From the NCBI GenBank assembly GCA_024516035.1, contig CM044958.1, positions 49,145,073 to 49,209,072 on the forward strand: DNA of 64,000 bases. The letters run 5' to 3'. Source of the stretch: Bactericera cockerelli. Lineage: Eukaryota; Arthropoda; Insecta; Hemiptera; Triozidae. Positions within the stretch are counted from its first letter, which is position 1; the number at the start of each line of letters is the position of its first letter. Position numbers and translations under genes: made by a program. Shown in pieces: positions 10,019 through 20,315 of the stretch. The notes beneath the pieces are model-generated. The model saw only the letters and a program-made list of their open reading frames with translations. It made no database searches and was not told the origin of the DNA.

Positions 10019-10424
10019 ATTTTCGGATATCTCATAGTGGAAATTTATCGGAAGTAATATAGGAAAGTCTCTAGAAAATTTCAATAACTGTTATGAAAGT
10101 TCAGGCGATGCTGTTGTCAAATTTTTTTCAAAATTGATGAAAAGATTTTTTTTCATCCCCCCCCCCTTCCGGTCTTGAGTCGAGCGTTGATTGCTACCTT
10201 TTGTTCGTGGTCACGACACATAGAACAGAGAACACTGTGACAGGCATAGCACTGTGACAGAGATTGTCTATTGGGAGAAAATGTTTCGTTGACGGTGAAA
10301 CAATCTGTCCGAACTTCTAAAGATATCGAAAAAAAAATGAACCGACCAAACGATTTTTTGTTTGCTTTTTGCGATTGTTTAGTTGAAATATTCATTAAAT
10401 ATTACACTACGATACATTATTATA

Positions 10425-10650
10425 GAACCACTCACTCCCCAGTACCTACTTTCTTAGTTTCTTGAACAACTCACTCTCCGGCACACTCTTAAACCAATCA
10501 CTTCCCGGTACACTATTGAACCACTCACTTTCGGGCACACCATTGAACCACTCTTTTAACGGCACCATATTGAACCACTCACTGTAAGGCACACTGTTCA
10601 TCTTGATCAACCCACTTTCCGGCGCGCCACTGAATTATTCATTCAAGAAT
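10425..10650 (-). repeat. Degenerate inverted relic of the 27-bp minisatellite
   Basis: The plus strand reads gaaccactcactccccagta, then cactctccggcacact, cttcccggtacactattgaa and so on. This is the inverse of the array at 7597-9325, with about eight poorly matching units. The divergence among units is far greater than in the main array, so it is older or no longer homogenised. Confidence 0.85.
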
Positions 10651-11470
10651 ATTTCAGGGTATATTATTTTCATTCCGGGTTATATTGTTCTCGTCGAATA
10701 TTACACCCAAAGCACAACTCTATCATTTAAATGGGGAACAGTTCATCTTCGAGCTTCTCTTTTTCTGTTTTAGCATTCTGTTGTTTGCCTGTCAAATCCA
10801 TAGAAAGGGAGTGCTTGAGGAGAATTCACTCTTTCTCAACCTGTTGAATTAACAGTAAATTAATATCTTCTTATGACGCACTTTTAATGCCTAAAAATAC
10901 AAGTGCTAATTTGGCTATTGAGCTAATTTGGCTAATTTGGCTATTGAGTAATTCATGGGTATTTACAATTTTACAAGTTGATGCTGTTGTTATTAAATAA
11001 TAATAATAGAAAATCTTATAAGGGCAAAGTTTTATAAGTAAAGCTATTAAGCCCAGAACAAAATTATGAGGTTATGTTATACAATTGATGCACTATTTGA
11101 TAGAGAAAAAATTATCAATTGATCATCATCATCAAATGATGAAATCTGTTTCAATTAAATGAATTTCAAGGTCCTTTGGAATGATTTCTTGATATAAAGT
11201 ATTATTTGATATGAATTATTCGTCATAATTTTATTTTACTATTGATTGATTTTCTTCAGTTGTATTATTATTTTACAATTTTTTGGAGGTTGGCATACAT
11301 ATGAAAAAAAGTTAGAAAAATCAAAAACAGATTAAAGTAGTTAATATTATAAGTATAGACCAATATAAAAAGTACAAAAATAAAGACATTTTACCTATAA
11401 AAATAAAACAAAACATAATCATGTTTATTTTACTAACATGTTTAGTATGATAGGTAGTGATTAGTTTTAC
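10651..11470. other. No recognised feature
   Basis: AT-rich DNA with a short direct repeat of ctaatttggctattgag near 10907-10945. No coding signal is seen. Confidence 0.5.
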
Positions 11471-11471
11471 C

Positions 11472-11606
11472 GACCTCAGTAGCTTGATCGATAAGGCGGC
11501 GGACTTGACCTAAAGTTCTGGTTTCAGCGTAGATTTAGTAAAGCGTGTTTGATTAATTGTGATATCACGAAAGTGATTAACACAAATATGATAAACAAAA
11601 AAAGTG
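11472..11606 (+). mobile_element. SINE family C, copy C3
   Basis: The head has cgacctcagtagcttgatcg and ataaggcggcggacttg. A small deletion lies before ttctggtttcagcgtag, and the tail has tgtgatatcacgaaagtgat. Confidence 0.85.
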
Positions 11607-12942
11607 ATTCATTTTGTGTTAAGAGAGTGTCATAACAATTTGTTTATCAGCACTGAAATTTTGAGCACCCTCTCGCATAAAGGTCTCGAAAGTATAAGCA
11701 TCTCTACATTATTCCTTCTCTTTGACTGCAACCTCAGATAGCGCATCTCTTTTGTCTTGCTTTCCATTTTACATTTTTAAAATGCTTTCTTTGTTGGTGT
11801 ATTTATTTTTTCTTTCGTAAAACTAGAATTGGCTGTATCCCCTACACCCTACACTATTTGTTCATTTCCACCACAGTACCACTTTGTTGTCTACAACAGA
11901 TTGTTAGTTATTTAGCTACCCTCATTTCAACAGTTTGTGGTGTGCGTGGTGTATTGTAGATATTCATTGTACTTTCCGATATGTTACCAGTATAAGGCTC
12001 TTGGTCAATCTCAGAGACGTGATGTCTTTGGCTGAAAAGTAAAAATTTATCACATTGGAGTTTCAAAGATCTGTTTGATTCGAATGATTGTTTTTCCAAA
12101 ATAACTATTTGTTTAAATTGGGAAAAGAACCTTAGAGTGCACAGGACAAGGTCGAAAAGTAACTTTAATTGGCCCGTTGAATATAATTTTCTGAAATATT
12201 TTTTTTTAAATCTGTGTCACTATTTTCCTGTAATATAAGAAGTCCAGAAAATTTATTCTAGGTGTTCAGCTGTTCAGGGGGGTTTTATCAATCTTTTGCG
12301 TGAACCTTTTCACTTCATTTCCACTCCACCCAGTCATAATTTCACATTATTGAACAAAATATTGAGATTGTTCTGACTTCTGACACATTTCAGAACGTGT
12401 TGACCCTTATCACGCTTCCAATGTTAGAGAAACATTAGAATAAAATGGTGCGAGAGATATCAACGAAATCCGAAATCCAATACCCAAAAACAAACTTTGT
12501 GTTCTTGCTTTATCATTTTTCTTTCTCTGAATAATCTTTCTATTTTTGCTTCGTCATATTTCTACCTCGTCCATGCTGTTTTATTCATGGCACTTTCCTA
12601 TTTGCTCTGGATCATAAAAAGCATTTTCTTTTTATGATCACAGTAAAGTACAATTTATTGTACTTAGCAGAACTTTTAGCAATGATTATTATTGAAAACC
12701 GAATAAATTTATTATTATTATTATTTTCCTCCTAATATTCACAACCCCGTTTACTTTCTCATCCACCTTTAACTCCGCAAAATCTCCTAACCTCATTTCC
12801 ATTCCTCCTATCGCCCCCAATCTGTTTCAACTCAACTGAAGATTCATTGAACTCTCCCACATTTCCCTGATCAGACAAAACAACAACAAAAACAATAACA
12901 GTGGAAGGTTCCGATGAAATTTTCCCGAAGTTCGGAGAGAGT
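11607..12942. other. Unassigned spacer, about 1.3 kb
   Basis: Less repetitive than the surroundings and balanced AT-rich. A minus frame of 63 codons at 11908-12099 has no motif I recognise and no clear splice context. It could hold diverged host sequence, but nothing supports a gene. Confidence 0.5.
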
Positions 12943-12968
12943 GTTTACGTCAAATTTTTGACGTAAAC
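12943..12968. repeat. 26-bp perfect palindrome
   Basis: gtttacgtcaaa and tttgacgtaaac are exact inverse complements separated by 2 bp. No surrounding element is recognised. Confidence 0.85.
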
Positions 12969-13039
12969 AATGGGGCTCGTTCAACGAAAATTTCTCTTGA
13001 TGAACAATTGAACATGTTTGTGAAGAGAGCGATACTGTA

Positions 13040-13395
13040 GAACAGGGTCTCGTTCCGGCAAACACGCTCACTCTCCAAATCTCCCTTTCAATCGTCAAAT
13101 TTTATATTGTTATCAATTATCAATCAAATGTGTGTTAATCACCATCGTGATGTCAAAACTACTCAAACTCACTTTCCCAATATTTGCTCAACTTTGGACT
13201 TAAACCACCACCCTCCGATTACAAGTCCGCCGCCTTATCGATCAAGCTACTGAGGTCGCTCAAATTTTGAATTGCTTTCAGAGATCTCTGAATTTAATAC
13301 AAAATTGCGTTTGCCAGAGTGCGTTATCTAAACGAAATTTGACAGTTGAAAGGGAGATTTGGCGATTTAGAAATGAGTGCTTTCTAGAATCAGTT
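13040..13395. mobile_element. Foldback MITE-like element interrupted by a SINE
   Basis: The left arm (about 13045-13105) contains cactctccaaatctcccttt, then caatcgtcaaattt. The right arm (about 13330-13385) contains the inverse: aaatttgacagttgaaaggg, then agatttgg. SINE C4 lies between them. Related arms occur at 49060-49150 and 57515-57640. Confidence 0.6.
13128..13262 (-). mobile_element. SINE family C, copy C4
   Basis: The plus strand runs from gttaatcaccatcgtgatgt through 'tccgccgccttatcgatcaa' to gctactgaggtcg, the complete inverse of family C. It is nested in the MITE-like element. Confidence 0.85.
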
Positions 13396-13866
13396 TCAGA
13401 TCAGATGTTTTTACCATATTATTAATAACATATTCACAACTTAAGTTGTAGTTTTATTTTACAAACACAGGAGATATAACACAATACAGATTAATGAAAC
13501 AATATTATACAACAGATTATACACCCACATTAACAGTAAATATACACCCCCTCCCCCCCCCCCCCAGTTCGCATTAGGTATTTTTATTTTAGATGTTTTT
13601 ACAAATTAACTTACTTAAATGAATAAATATTTGCAAATACTAGGTATTTGTTCACAATCGAGTATAGTTTATAACATTGACAGAAAGGCGGTGGACTCGT
13701 AACCTGAAGGTCGGAGTTTCGAGTTCTCTGAATTTTAATAAGTTCGGGCTCTGAGTATTGAAGACATCGCTTTAGTGTATAATATGAGGGTTAACTAGTA
13801 TAAATTAACATGGACACTAATTTTTGCATTATTTGCATATAATTATGCTTTTACAGTAATAAATAA
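13396..13866. other. Spacer with poly-C run and SINE-C fragment
   Basis: A C13 run lies at 13553-13565. At 13678-13745 there is a worn family C head (aaggcggtggactcgtaacc, then tgaaggtcgg). The rest is AT-rich without recognisable content. Confidence 0.6.
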
Positions 13867-14122
13867 TCTTAATATATAAATGTCAAAGTCACTCACTGAC
13901 CACTGACCACTGACCACTGACCACTGACTGATCATCGCTCTACAGCCCAAACCGTAAGTCCTAGGAAGCTGAAATTTGGTAGGTAGCTTTGTCTTATAGT
14001 CTAGATGTGCAATAAGACGGGATTTTTCGAAATTCCCACTACAACACCTGCCATTGGCGAAAAAGGATTTTTTGCTTTCACGGCCATACCTCGGCCCGCA
14101 AAGCGGGCAACAGCCTGCTTGT
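13867..14122 (+). mobile_element. Nonautonomous Helitron-like element 1
   Basis: It begins tcttaatatataaatgtc and ends with the hairpin gcccgcaaagcgggc, followed by aacagcctgcttgt. A 5' TC and a GC hairpin shortly before a CTnGT end are typical of Helitron/Helentron-type elements. A second copy lies at 21473-21692. Near its 5' end a 9-bp motif ctgaccact is repeated about four times, which the second copy lacks. There is no coding sequence. Confidence 0.75.
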
Positions 14123-14272
14123 AAAATATAAAACGTGTAGCTGGGGAACGGAAATAGATAGGTTAGCCTGCTTTGTGAGCCTTAAAAACAATAACATAAA
14201 TTGTGGACTCCCCAGTTTCGGCTTTAGTAAGTTTATTCAGCCGTTAAATGTAGAAAAGTTAGTATAGTATAG

Positions 14273-14545
14273 GATTTGGTAGAAGAGATTGCCAATTGCA
14301 ACAACCCCGCCTTTTCGTTAGGACATCTGTATATTATATTGTAATGATGTGTTTTCTTCTTTTCTTGAATTATTTTTATCCCCCTTTGTAAATTTTCATG
14401 TGATTGCATGATAAATGTTACATTTGAAAATTAAAAAACAAAATTTAGAATAATAAAAATATTATTCTAAATTTTGTTTTCTATTTGTTGTCAATATTTG
14501 TTTGTATTTGTACTTCTAATAAAGTATTCAATAATAATAACCCAT
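14273..14545 (+). mobile_element. Family D element D4 containing a 46-bp palindrome
   Basis: It starts ggatttggtagaagagattg, then ccaattgcaac, in which the usual hairpin is broken, and ends ataaagtattcaataataat. Inside its tail, 14435-14480 is a perfect 20-bp inverted repeat (aaaacaaaatttagaataat and its complement) around a 6-bp loop. It is absent from other copies, so it arose in place. Confidence 0.8.
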
Positions 14546-15026
14546 GTATTTGACATATGTCAGATAAATAAGTAAAGTATAGAAAGTGCTGTAATCGATC
14601 ACTGTTTTCTCACTATGTTATGTAATGAAGTTCCATCCAACATTATGACACAAAGCCCATTGATCAATTTCCAATTCTTACAATTCTCTCCATTATCTAT
14701 CATAATATTTCGCCAAAAATTACAAACCATATTTCCATTATAATACCTTTATGTAATTGATTGTGGGCTATACAAAATGACCGCAAATTTTGTTCCTCTT
14801 TTGCGTCCTTTTCAATTGCTAGGACTCACCCCATTCATTTTGAACCTGCCACCGATATTATCAAATTGATTGATAACGCTCTCCATATCTTCTAATTGAA
14901 AATGAATGCTAATACTGATATTTTTTACCGAGAAGTAAAGGGTCATTTCCGTCTGTGTAATAGGTATTTTTTTCTGGTCTGGTTCTATCTAAGAGGTCGT
15001 TCTCAATTTTATCTTCATAATAATGT
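14546..15026. other. No recognised feature
   Basis: AT-rich spacer. The short frame beginning at 14896 runs into the following SINE and is not a gene. Confidence 0.5.
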
Positions 15027-15180
15027 TAAGTGGTTAAGCACTCGCTTGCCATGCGGAAGATCCCGGGTTCGATCCCCCGTGCCGACAAAAAATTGTATTC
15101 TTAATTTGGTTACAGTTGTTTGTAAGGGATACCTTCCGGTGCGCTCGTGTTGACCCTTAGGAAAAGGATCCTAATGAAAC
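15027..15180 (+). mobile_element. SINE family E, copy E2
   Basis: The 5' end is missing a few bases of the A box (gttaagtggttaagcactcg). The B-box region is gggttcgatcccccgtgccg, followed by the family E segment ttgtaagggatacctt. Confidence 0.8.
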
Positions 15181-15341
15181 TAGGACCACCCAAAGTTCGT
15201 ACTGAAAATCGAGAGTAAAAATATCGTTCAAATTCGAGCACAGCTCGAATCTTTCTCTTATACATTCAGGGGGATGTTTAGAAAAAGAAAGAAAGAAAAA
15301 ATACATCCTTTATCCTATATAGATAGTTAGAAAAAAAAATT

Positions 15342-15572
15342 AAATGTGTTTCTTTGTGTTCTTTATCACAAATTTAGTGGATAGAATTATAGGACTTTTC
15401 CTTAACTTTATGCAATACTATCTCATTTTTTTGTCTATGAATCCGCCATTGGTCACTGCTCTCATTAAAGCAGCTACTCGTTTTTCCTCACGAGGTGTGA
15501 GTGGACCCGGGCATCCAAGTACAGAGCAGAAAAAAATCTCTCCTGCTGGGCATCGAACCCAGACTACCATTT
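15342..15572 (-). mobile_element. SINE family B, copy B3, head truncated
   Basis: The plus strand starts aaatgtgtttctttgtgttc, then gtggatagaattataggact, cattaaagcagctactcg, and gcatcgaacccagactacca, the inverse B box. The 5' part of the head is lost. Confidence 0.8.
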
Positions 15573-15894
15573 ATATCTATAGATATTGTGGTCTGTAGAA
15601 ACAAAAATAAACAATTCTCCAGGAACCTCACTTTTTGAAACAGGGCCCATAGTGTCGCGGTCTTTGTTTTGACGGCACTGTGGGTTGTACTTATTTTTTA
15701 TATCCTGGTTTAGGTTGTGCTATATTTGGAAATGTTAAATCTCATATTTCATGGACGGTTGAACTTCAAGCTTTTTGTTTTATCGAGCTGAAATTCCAGG
15801 AACTTTCCGTTAGCCTGAGAGACGAAATCTAGACGTCAAGGGCCGAAATTGAGCGAGTTTTTTTTTTTTTTGGTGTAATGTCGCTTTCAATTAC
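15573..15894. other. No recognised feature
   Basis: AT-rich with a T13 run near 15861-15873. A short phrase ttttgaaacagggccca near 15634 resembles MITE ends, but I cannot confirm a partner. Confidence 0.4.
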
Positions 15895-16737
15895 ATGATT
15901 TCGTCATGTAACGACGGGGGTGTTACTCTCCAATCGCAGGAAACTCACAATCCTGCTATCCACTTTAACCTCACCCAGCCTGTTATATTAACCTGTTAAT
16001 AGGAACAAACCCGCTATCCACTTAACCTCACCCAGCCTGTTATTAACCTGTTAATAGGAACAATCCTGCTATCCACTTTAACCTCACCCAGCCTGTTATT
16101 AACCTGTTAATAGGAACAATCCTGCTACCCACTTTAACCTCACCCAGCCTGTTATTAACCTGTTAATAGGAACAATCCTGCTACCCACTTTAACCTCACC
16201 CAGACTGTTATTAACCTGTTAATAGGAACAATCCTGCTACCCACTTTAACCTCACCCAGCCTGTTATTAACCTGTTAATAGGACAAACCTGCTATCCACT
16301 TTAACCTCACCCAGCCTGTTATTAACCTGTTAATAGGAACAATCCTGCTACCCACTTTAACCTCACCCAGCCTGTTATTAACCTGTTAATAGGAACAATC
16401 CTGCTACCCACTTTAACCTCACCCAGCCTGTTATTAACCTGTTAATAGGAACAATCCTGCTACCCACTTTAACCTCACCCAGCCTGTTATTAACCTGTTA
16501 ATAGGAACAATCCTGCTACCCACTTTAACCTCACCCAGCCTGTTATTATCCTGTTAATAGGAACAATCCTGCTATCCACTTTAACCTCACCCAGCCTGTT
16601 AATATTAACCTGTTAATAGGAACAAACCTGCTATCCACTTTAACCTCACCCAGAATTTTCCGCGCCAGCCGGGATTCGAACCCGAAACCTCCGTTTCAGT
16701 AACCGAAGCTCTTAATCACTGAGCCACGGCATTATCT
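15895..16737 (-). mobile_element. SINE family M copy with its body expanded to a 56-bp minisatellite
   Basis: On the minus strand the tRNA-like head (about 16737-16655) has A-box-like TGGCTCAGTGATTAAG and B box GGGTTCGAATCCC. It is followed by about 12 tandem units of 56 bp (16650 down to about 15950), each with ctacccactttaacctcacc and a novel ttattaacctgttaatagga. After them come the distal body parts (gaaactcacaa, gacgggggtgttactctcc in plus orientation). The period was checked at 16091 and 16147. Units are very alike and a few carry single indels. This shows directly how a SINE seeds a minisatellite. Confidence 0.88.
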
Positions 16738-16993
16738 TTAATACCATACACAGGATAAAAGAAAATGCCGAACACCATGCTAATAGCATAAATAGTGTCC
16801 GCCATTTCCTTTTGAGGAAATGCTTCACAAGATGCCCAGAGGTCATTGGGAGTTATTAATCTATTTATTATTACGTCCGATAAATTTCTATTATTGAAAA
16901 TCAGAAATATTGTGTTCAATTTGCAATTTTTTTTTTAAAAATCTCTGATTTGAGTCTTCAGTAATATTTTTAATTTTACAACAGACTCAAATA

Positions 16994-17167
16994 AATGTGT
17001 TTCTTTGTGTTATTAGGTATATCACAATATTAGTGGGCAGCGCAGAGTTATAGGACTTCTCCATATCTATAATATCCCAATATCTTATTTTTGCCTATAA
17101 TTCCACCACTGGTCGCTGCTAACATTAAAGCAGCACTCATTTTTCCTCACGAGGTATGAGTGGACTC
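16994..17167 (-). mobile_element. SINE family B, copy B4, 3' half
   Basis: aaatgtgtttctttgtgtta, tagtgggcagcgcagagtta and cacgaggtatgagtgga are the inverse of the distal part of family B. The tRNA-like head is absent. It shares its terminus with B3, which suggests one subfamily. Confidence 0.8.
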
Positions 17168-17335
17168 AGACTCAAAAACGAGGTTAGTAAAATTTTCAAG
17201 CAAGGGGCACTGGAACGCATCGGATATAAACCAGAAGTTTGAATTGTTCTCTAGCGGGGAGCGGTGGCCACCTCGTCCTCGTTCGGAATGCAGAAAACTT
17301 TATCCCGTTCGGTGACAAAAGTTTTGCAAATTATA

Positions 17336-18149
17336 GGGTAAGGTTGCCATATTTGGGGAGGTAACTTTTGAACGCCTATAAAATGAAAACGGTAAAGTCT
17401 TTTTTAATTAAATAAAGTCCAAATTACACAGAATAATGTTTTTTATTATTCCTCAGAGTTACAGAACAATAAAAAAGAAAAAAGTAATTAAAAAATTAAC
17501 ATAAACAAAACACTTCAAAAATGGCAGTCAAAAATTTGTGATCCTAATTTGGGGAGGTTCTAATTTTTTGAAAATTTAGGATTTTTTCATTGATTTTTTA
17601 ATACTTTTGGCCAACATTCCTTTACTGCAATATTCACAAATGAATTTCTCATCTTTTCCTGCACATAGTGAGTGTGCCCACTGCCCACCTTTCACAAATG
17701 AGATACATGATCCAGCGCTCACTATTTCTTGCACGACAGTCTTCAGAATACAGTGTTTTTAAGGTCATCCCCAATTGGGCAAAGTGATATGCAAGAACAA
17801 AAATAATTTTCTATTTTTACACAGAATTAAAAGAAAACTTTAGAGCTGAGATATGAAAGAACAAACTATTTTTATATGCATTATTAAAGAATAAATATAA
17901 TTTTCTTACCTTTTTGTTGACCAAACTTCACTAGTTTTAACTTTTTAAAAAAAGTTTTAAAGAGCCCAAATCACATTTTTGTAAATATTTTCTCTCGAGC
18001 AATTAAATTAAACTAGATTATGATCGGGAATCACATGGAAGTTCTTTACATTTATAATTCTGACATTAACCGCAGGCAGCAACATCTCCTTGAGGAGAAA
18101 CACCGCCTCCCCAAATTAGGAAACCTCCCCAAATATAGCAACCTTACCC
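17336..18149 (-). mobile_element. TA-flanked DNA transposon remnant with 28-bp inverted ends
   Basis: The left end gggtaaggttgccatatttg, then gggaggt, is matched by the inverse at 18123-18149 with one mismatch. TA dinucleotides flank both ends (17334-17335 and 18150-18151), as in the Tc1/mariner/pogo superfamily. The interior keeps the 3' end of a transposase frame on the minus strand. At about 0.8 kb it is far shorter than an autonomous element, so it is internally deleted. Confidence 0.8.
17576..17776 (-). pseudogene. Transposase C-terminal zinc-finger fragment (pogo/Tigger-like), frameshifted
   Basis: Read from 17776 down, one frame gives LYSEDCRARNSERWIMYLIC and then ERW. A second frame gives WAHSLCAGKDEKFICEYC, a short Lys/Ser tail and a stop at 17576-17578. 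The joined pattern of Cys, W-x-H-x2-C and F-x-C-x2-C is the PHD-like finger found at the C-terminus of many DDE transposases of the pogo/jerky type. The two frames are separated by a 7-bp tandem duplication, tgcccac twice at 17675-17688 on the plus strand, which breaks the frame. No catalytic DDE region remains. The family call rests on this finger and the TA-flanked ends only. Confidence 0.65.
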
Positions 18150-18159
18150 TAATAATTTG

Positions 18160-19042
18160 CATTTGAAACAATATGAGGTGTTTTTTTATGACGTCACATT
18201 TTTCATCTTGAATTTACAGAAATATTGTACGTATGGTTGGGTGTGTGTGTGTGTGTCATGTATGTATAAAAGGGAAGTGGCTAATTAGCCATTTTTATAT
18301 TTTCCAAAGTTTTCAATTTTGTTTAAGTTTAAAATAAAACTCTTCGCGAGAACATCCCTTCGCTGCTTTCCTTCATTAATAAATAACTGTTTCACTCCTT
18401 CTTGGAGGCCCTTCTTGGGAAGTACTTAGTAAAGTTATCAATATTTTTCAGGAAGAAAGAAAAAGAAAGTAAGGTACTATCAAAGGAAAACAAGTTATTT
18501 AAAAAAAGTGTGTGTATGTATTTTTTTGTGCAAAGTGAAGAGAGAGAAAAAAAAAGTTAAAGGTACCGTTACAGGAAAATAGTGAGATAGAGAGAAATAA
18601 AGAGTGTGTGATAGCAAAAAATAAAATAGTATAACAATACGAGCGATAACATTATTTTACATTCGTCAAATACTCGTACATTAAATTTAATGGAAGAACA
18701 TGAATAAAATTTAAATATATAAAAAATGTATGGCACATAAGTATGTACTTATGTGCCAAATTAATATAATATTTTATAGACCTACATACTTGTACTATAA
18801 AAGCCTTCATAATCATCCAACAGAAAGCTAAATGCATTCAGAAGGGCGAGATTTATATAGTTTAATATATTATCATCATAGCATAATTTCATGTATTTTA
18901 TCATAGACGTACAAACATACATGTATAATTGTGTATGCATTTATGTAATTTATATTATCATATATGTAATTTATATTTATCATAATGAATGCAGGAGTCA
19001 CTATGGAGTGTTCACAGCTTTTTGAGCTTCTGGCTACCTTCC
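18160..19042. other. Unassigned spacer with (GT)n and a palindrome
   Basis: A (gt)n stretch lies at about 18240-18257, a purine-rich part at 18450-18600 and AT-rich sequence beyond. At 18731-18758 tggcacataagta and its exact complement form a 13-bp-arm palindrome around 2 bp. No coding signal. Confidence 0.6.
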
Positions 19043-19225
19043 AACTTAGTCAATAACAGTCCTTTTTACCCCGCTCCCCCATAGAAAATAACAGCCCTTT
19101 TTACCCCACTCCCCCATAGTCAATAACAGCCCTTTTTACCCCAATCCCCCAGAGGCAATCACAGTTCTTTTTACCCCGCTCCCCCATAGTTAATAACAGC
19201 CCTTTTTACCCCGTTGCACCCTACT
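19043..19225. repeat. 35-bp tandem repeat, about five units
   Basis: The unit is caataacagccctttttacc, then ccgctcccccatagt. The 35-bp period was checked at 19054 and 19089. Units differ by a few substitutions. Confidence 0.9.
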
Positions 19226-19267
19226 CTACTGCAAATAAAAATACTAGTAAATTCTACACGTTATACT

Positions 19268-19350
19268 AGTAGTATAACCGTGCCCGAGTGGGCAGCGTAC
19301 TCGACTGACAGTCAGATGACCTGGGTTCGATCCTCGGCTGGGTGGATTTT
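19268..19350 (+). mobile_element. tRNA-like SINE head, family F
   Basis: A-box-like TGCCCGAGTGGGC and B box GGGTTCGATCCTC at normal spacing, followed by tggatttttttaac. The acceptor ends do not pair, so it is not a functional tRNA. No other copy is seen in the window. Confidence 0.6.
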
Positions 19351-19845
19351 TTTAACACTACATTATGTCTAGGATCAACCATGTTTCCGGAGTAAATTTA
19401 ATAATAAAATTATGTACTTGTTTGAGTATGAAGTAATGGTCAGTAAAAAGAAAATCATGTACATATAATTATTAAGTATTATTTTTTTTAAACAAGCCCA
19501 TAGTAAAAAAAAGTTCTTATTCTAAAAATCAACAGACCAAACTTTTTCCCACCTCCAAATCCGTAACCACCGATTTTACTGAACAATTTTTTTTTCCACA
19601 TTCTCATTTTCAACAAATGTAACATGTGTCGAATATTGTTGCTAATGTAACGCAAAATTCTTTGAACATTATGGCGTGACATTTCCATTAAATTCACAAT
19701 TAGGAAATTAATTAAGTCAAAATATAAAATTTATAGCTACAGAATATTTAAACAGAAACCATGTCCTCTCATATTCGATGTGTGGGTCAGAGTAGGAGGG
19801 GGTAGTATTTAGGAGGTCTCTCATTCTACAGAGTAGGAGGGGGTA

Positions 19846-19848
<3 letters not shown>
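19351..19848. other. Spacer with a 22-bp direct repeat
   Basis: agagtaggagggggtagtat occurs at about 19790 and again at about 19830, just before the T run. Otherwise AT-rich with no gene. Confidence 0.5.
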
Positions 19849-19881
<33 letters not shown>

Positions 19882-20045
19882 GTAGTTGTGCCCCGGAACC
19901 GCTTTCGCATTACTTCAGAGCACTTTACCTTTACATCCATGCCATTCCGGAAACGGAAAAACTCGGTTAGAATTTTCCGTTTCGGCCGGGATTCGAACCC
20001 GCAACCTCCGGGTCAGCAACCAATGCTCTTAACCACTGACTACTT
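19849..20045 (-). mobile_element. tRNA-headed SINE with long poly-A tail
   Basis: On the minus strand the head (20045 to about 19970) has A-box-like GTCAGTGGTTAAGAGC and B box GGGTTCGAATCCC. Then come gaaacggaaaattctaaccg, a body of about 90 bp, and a 29-base poly-A (T run 19849-19877 on plus). The head matches the head of the expanded M copy at 16655-16737, but the body differs, which is another case of one head with two bodies. Confidence 0.7.
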
Positions 20046-20104
20046 TTCAACATACTACCCAATCGCCTTATAACGAGAAAATGAACTCTGAAAGATTCGG
20101 AATA

Positions 20105-20275
20105 AACTCGGAAAGAGAAAAAATGAACGCAAGAGAGAGTAAGAGAGAGAGGGGGAGAGATAGAGGTAGAGAGAGAGAGAGAGGTAGAGAGAGAGAGAGA
20201 GAGGTAGATAGAGAGAGGAGAGAGAGAGAAAGAGAGAGAGAGAGAAGGAGAGAGGGTGAGAGAAAGTGAACTAAA
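20105..20275. repeat. (GA)n-rich tract
   Basis: gagagagaggtagagagaga phrases with a loose period. The minus-strand Ser/Leu frames and the plus-strand Arg/Glu frame are artefacts. Confidence 0.9.
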
Positions 20276-20315
20276 GTTGACAAAACAAGGAAAGATAGAG
20301 AGAATAAAGACAATG

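Noticed and set aside
12871..13098. 75-codon minus frame
   Set aside because: It overlaps a palindrome and the arm of a MITE-like element.
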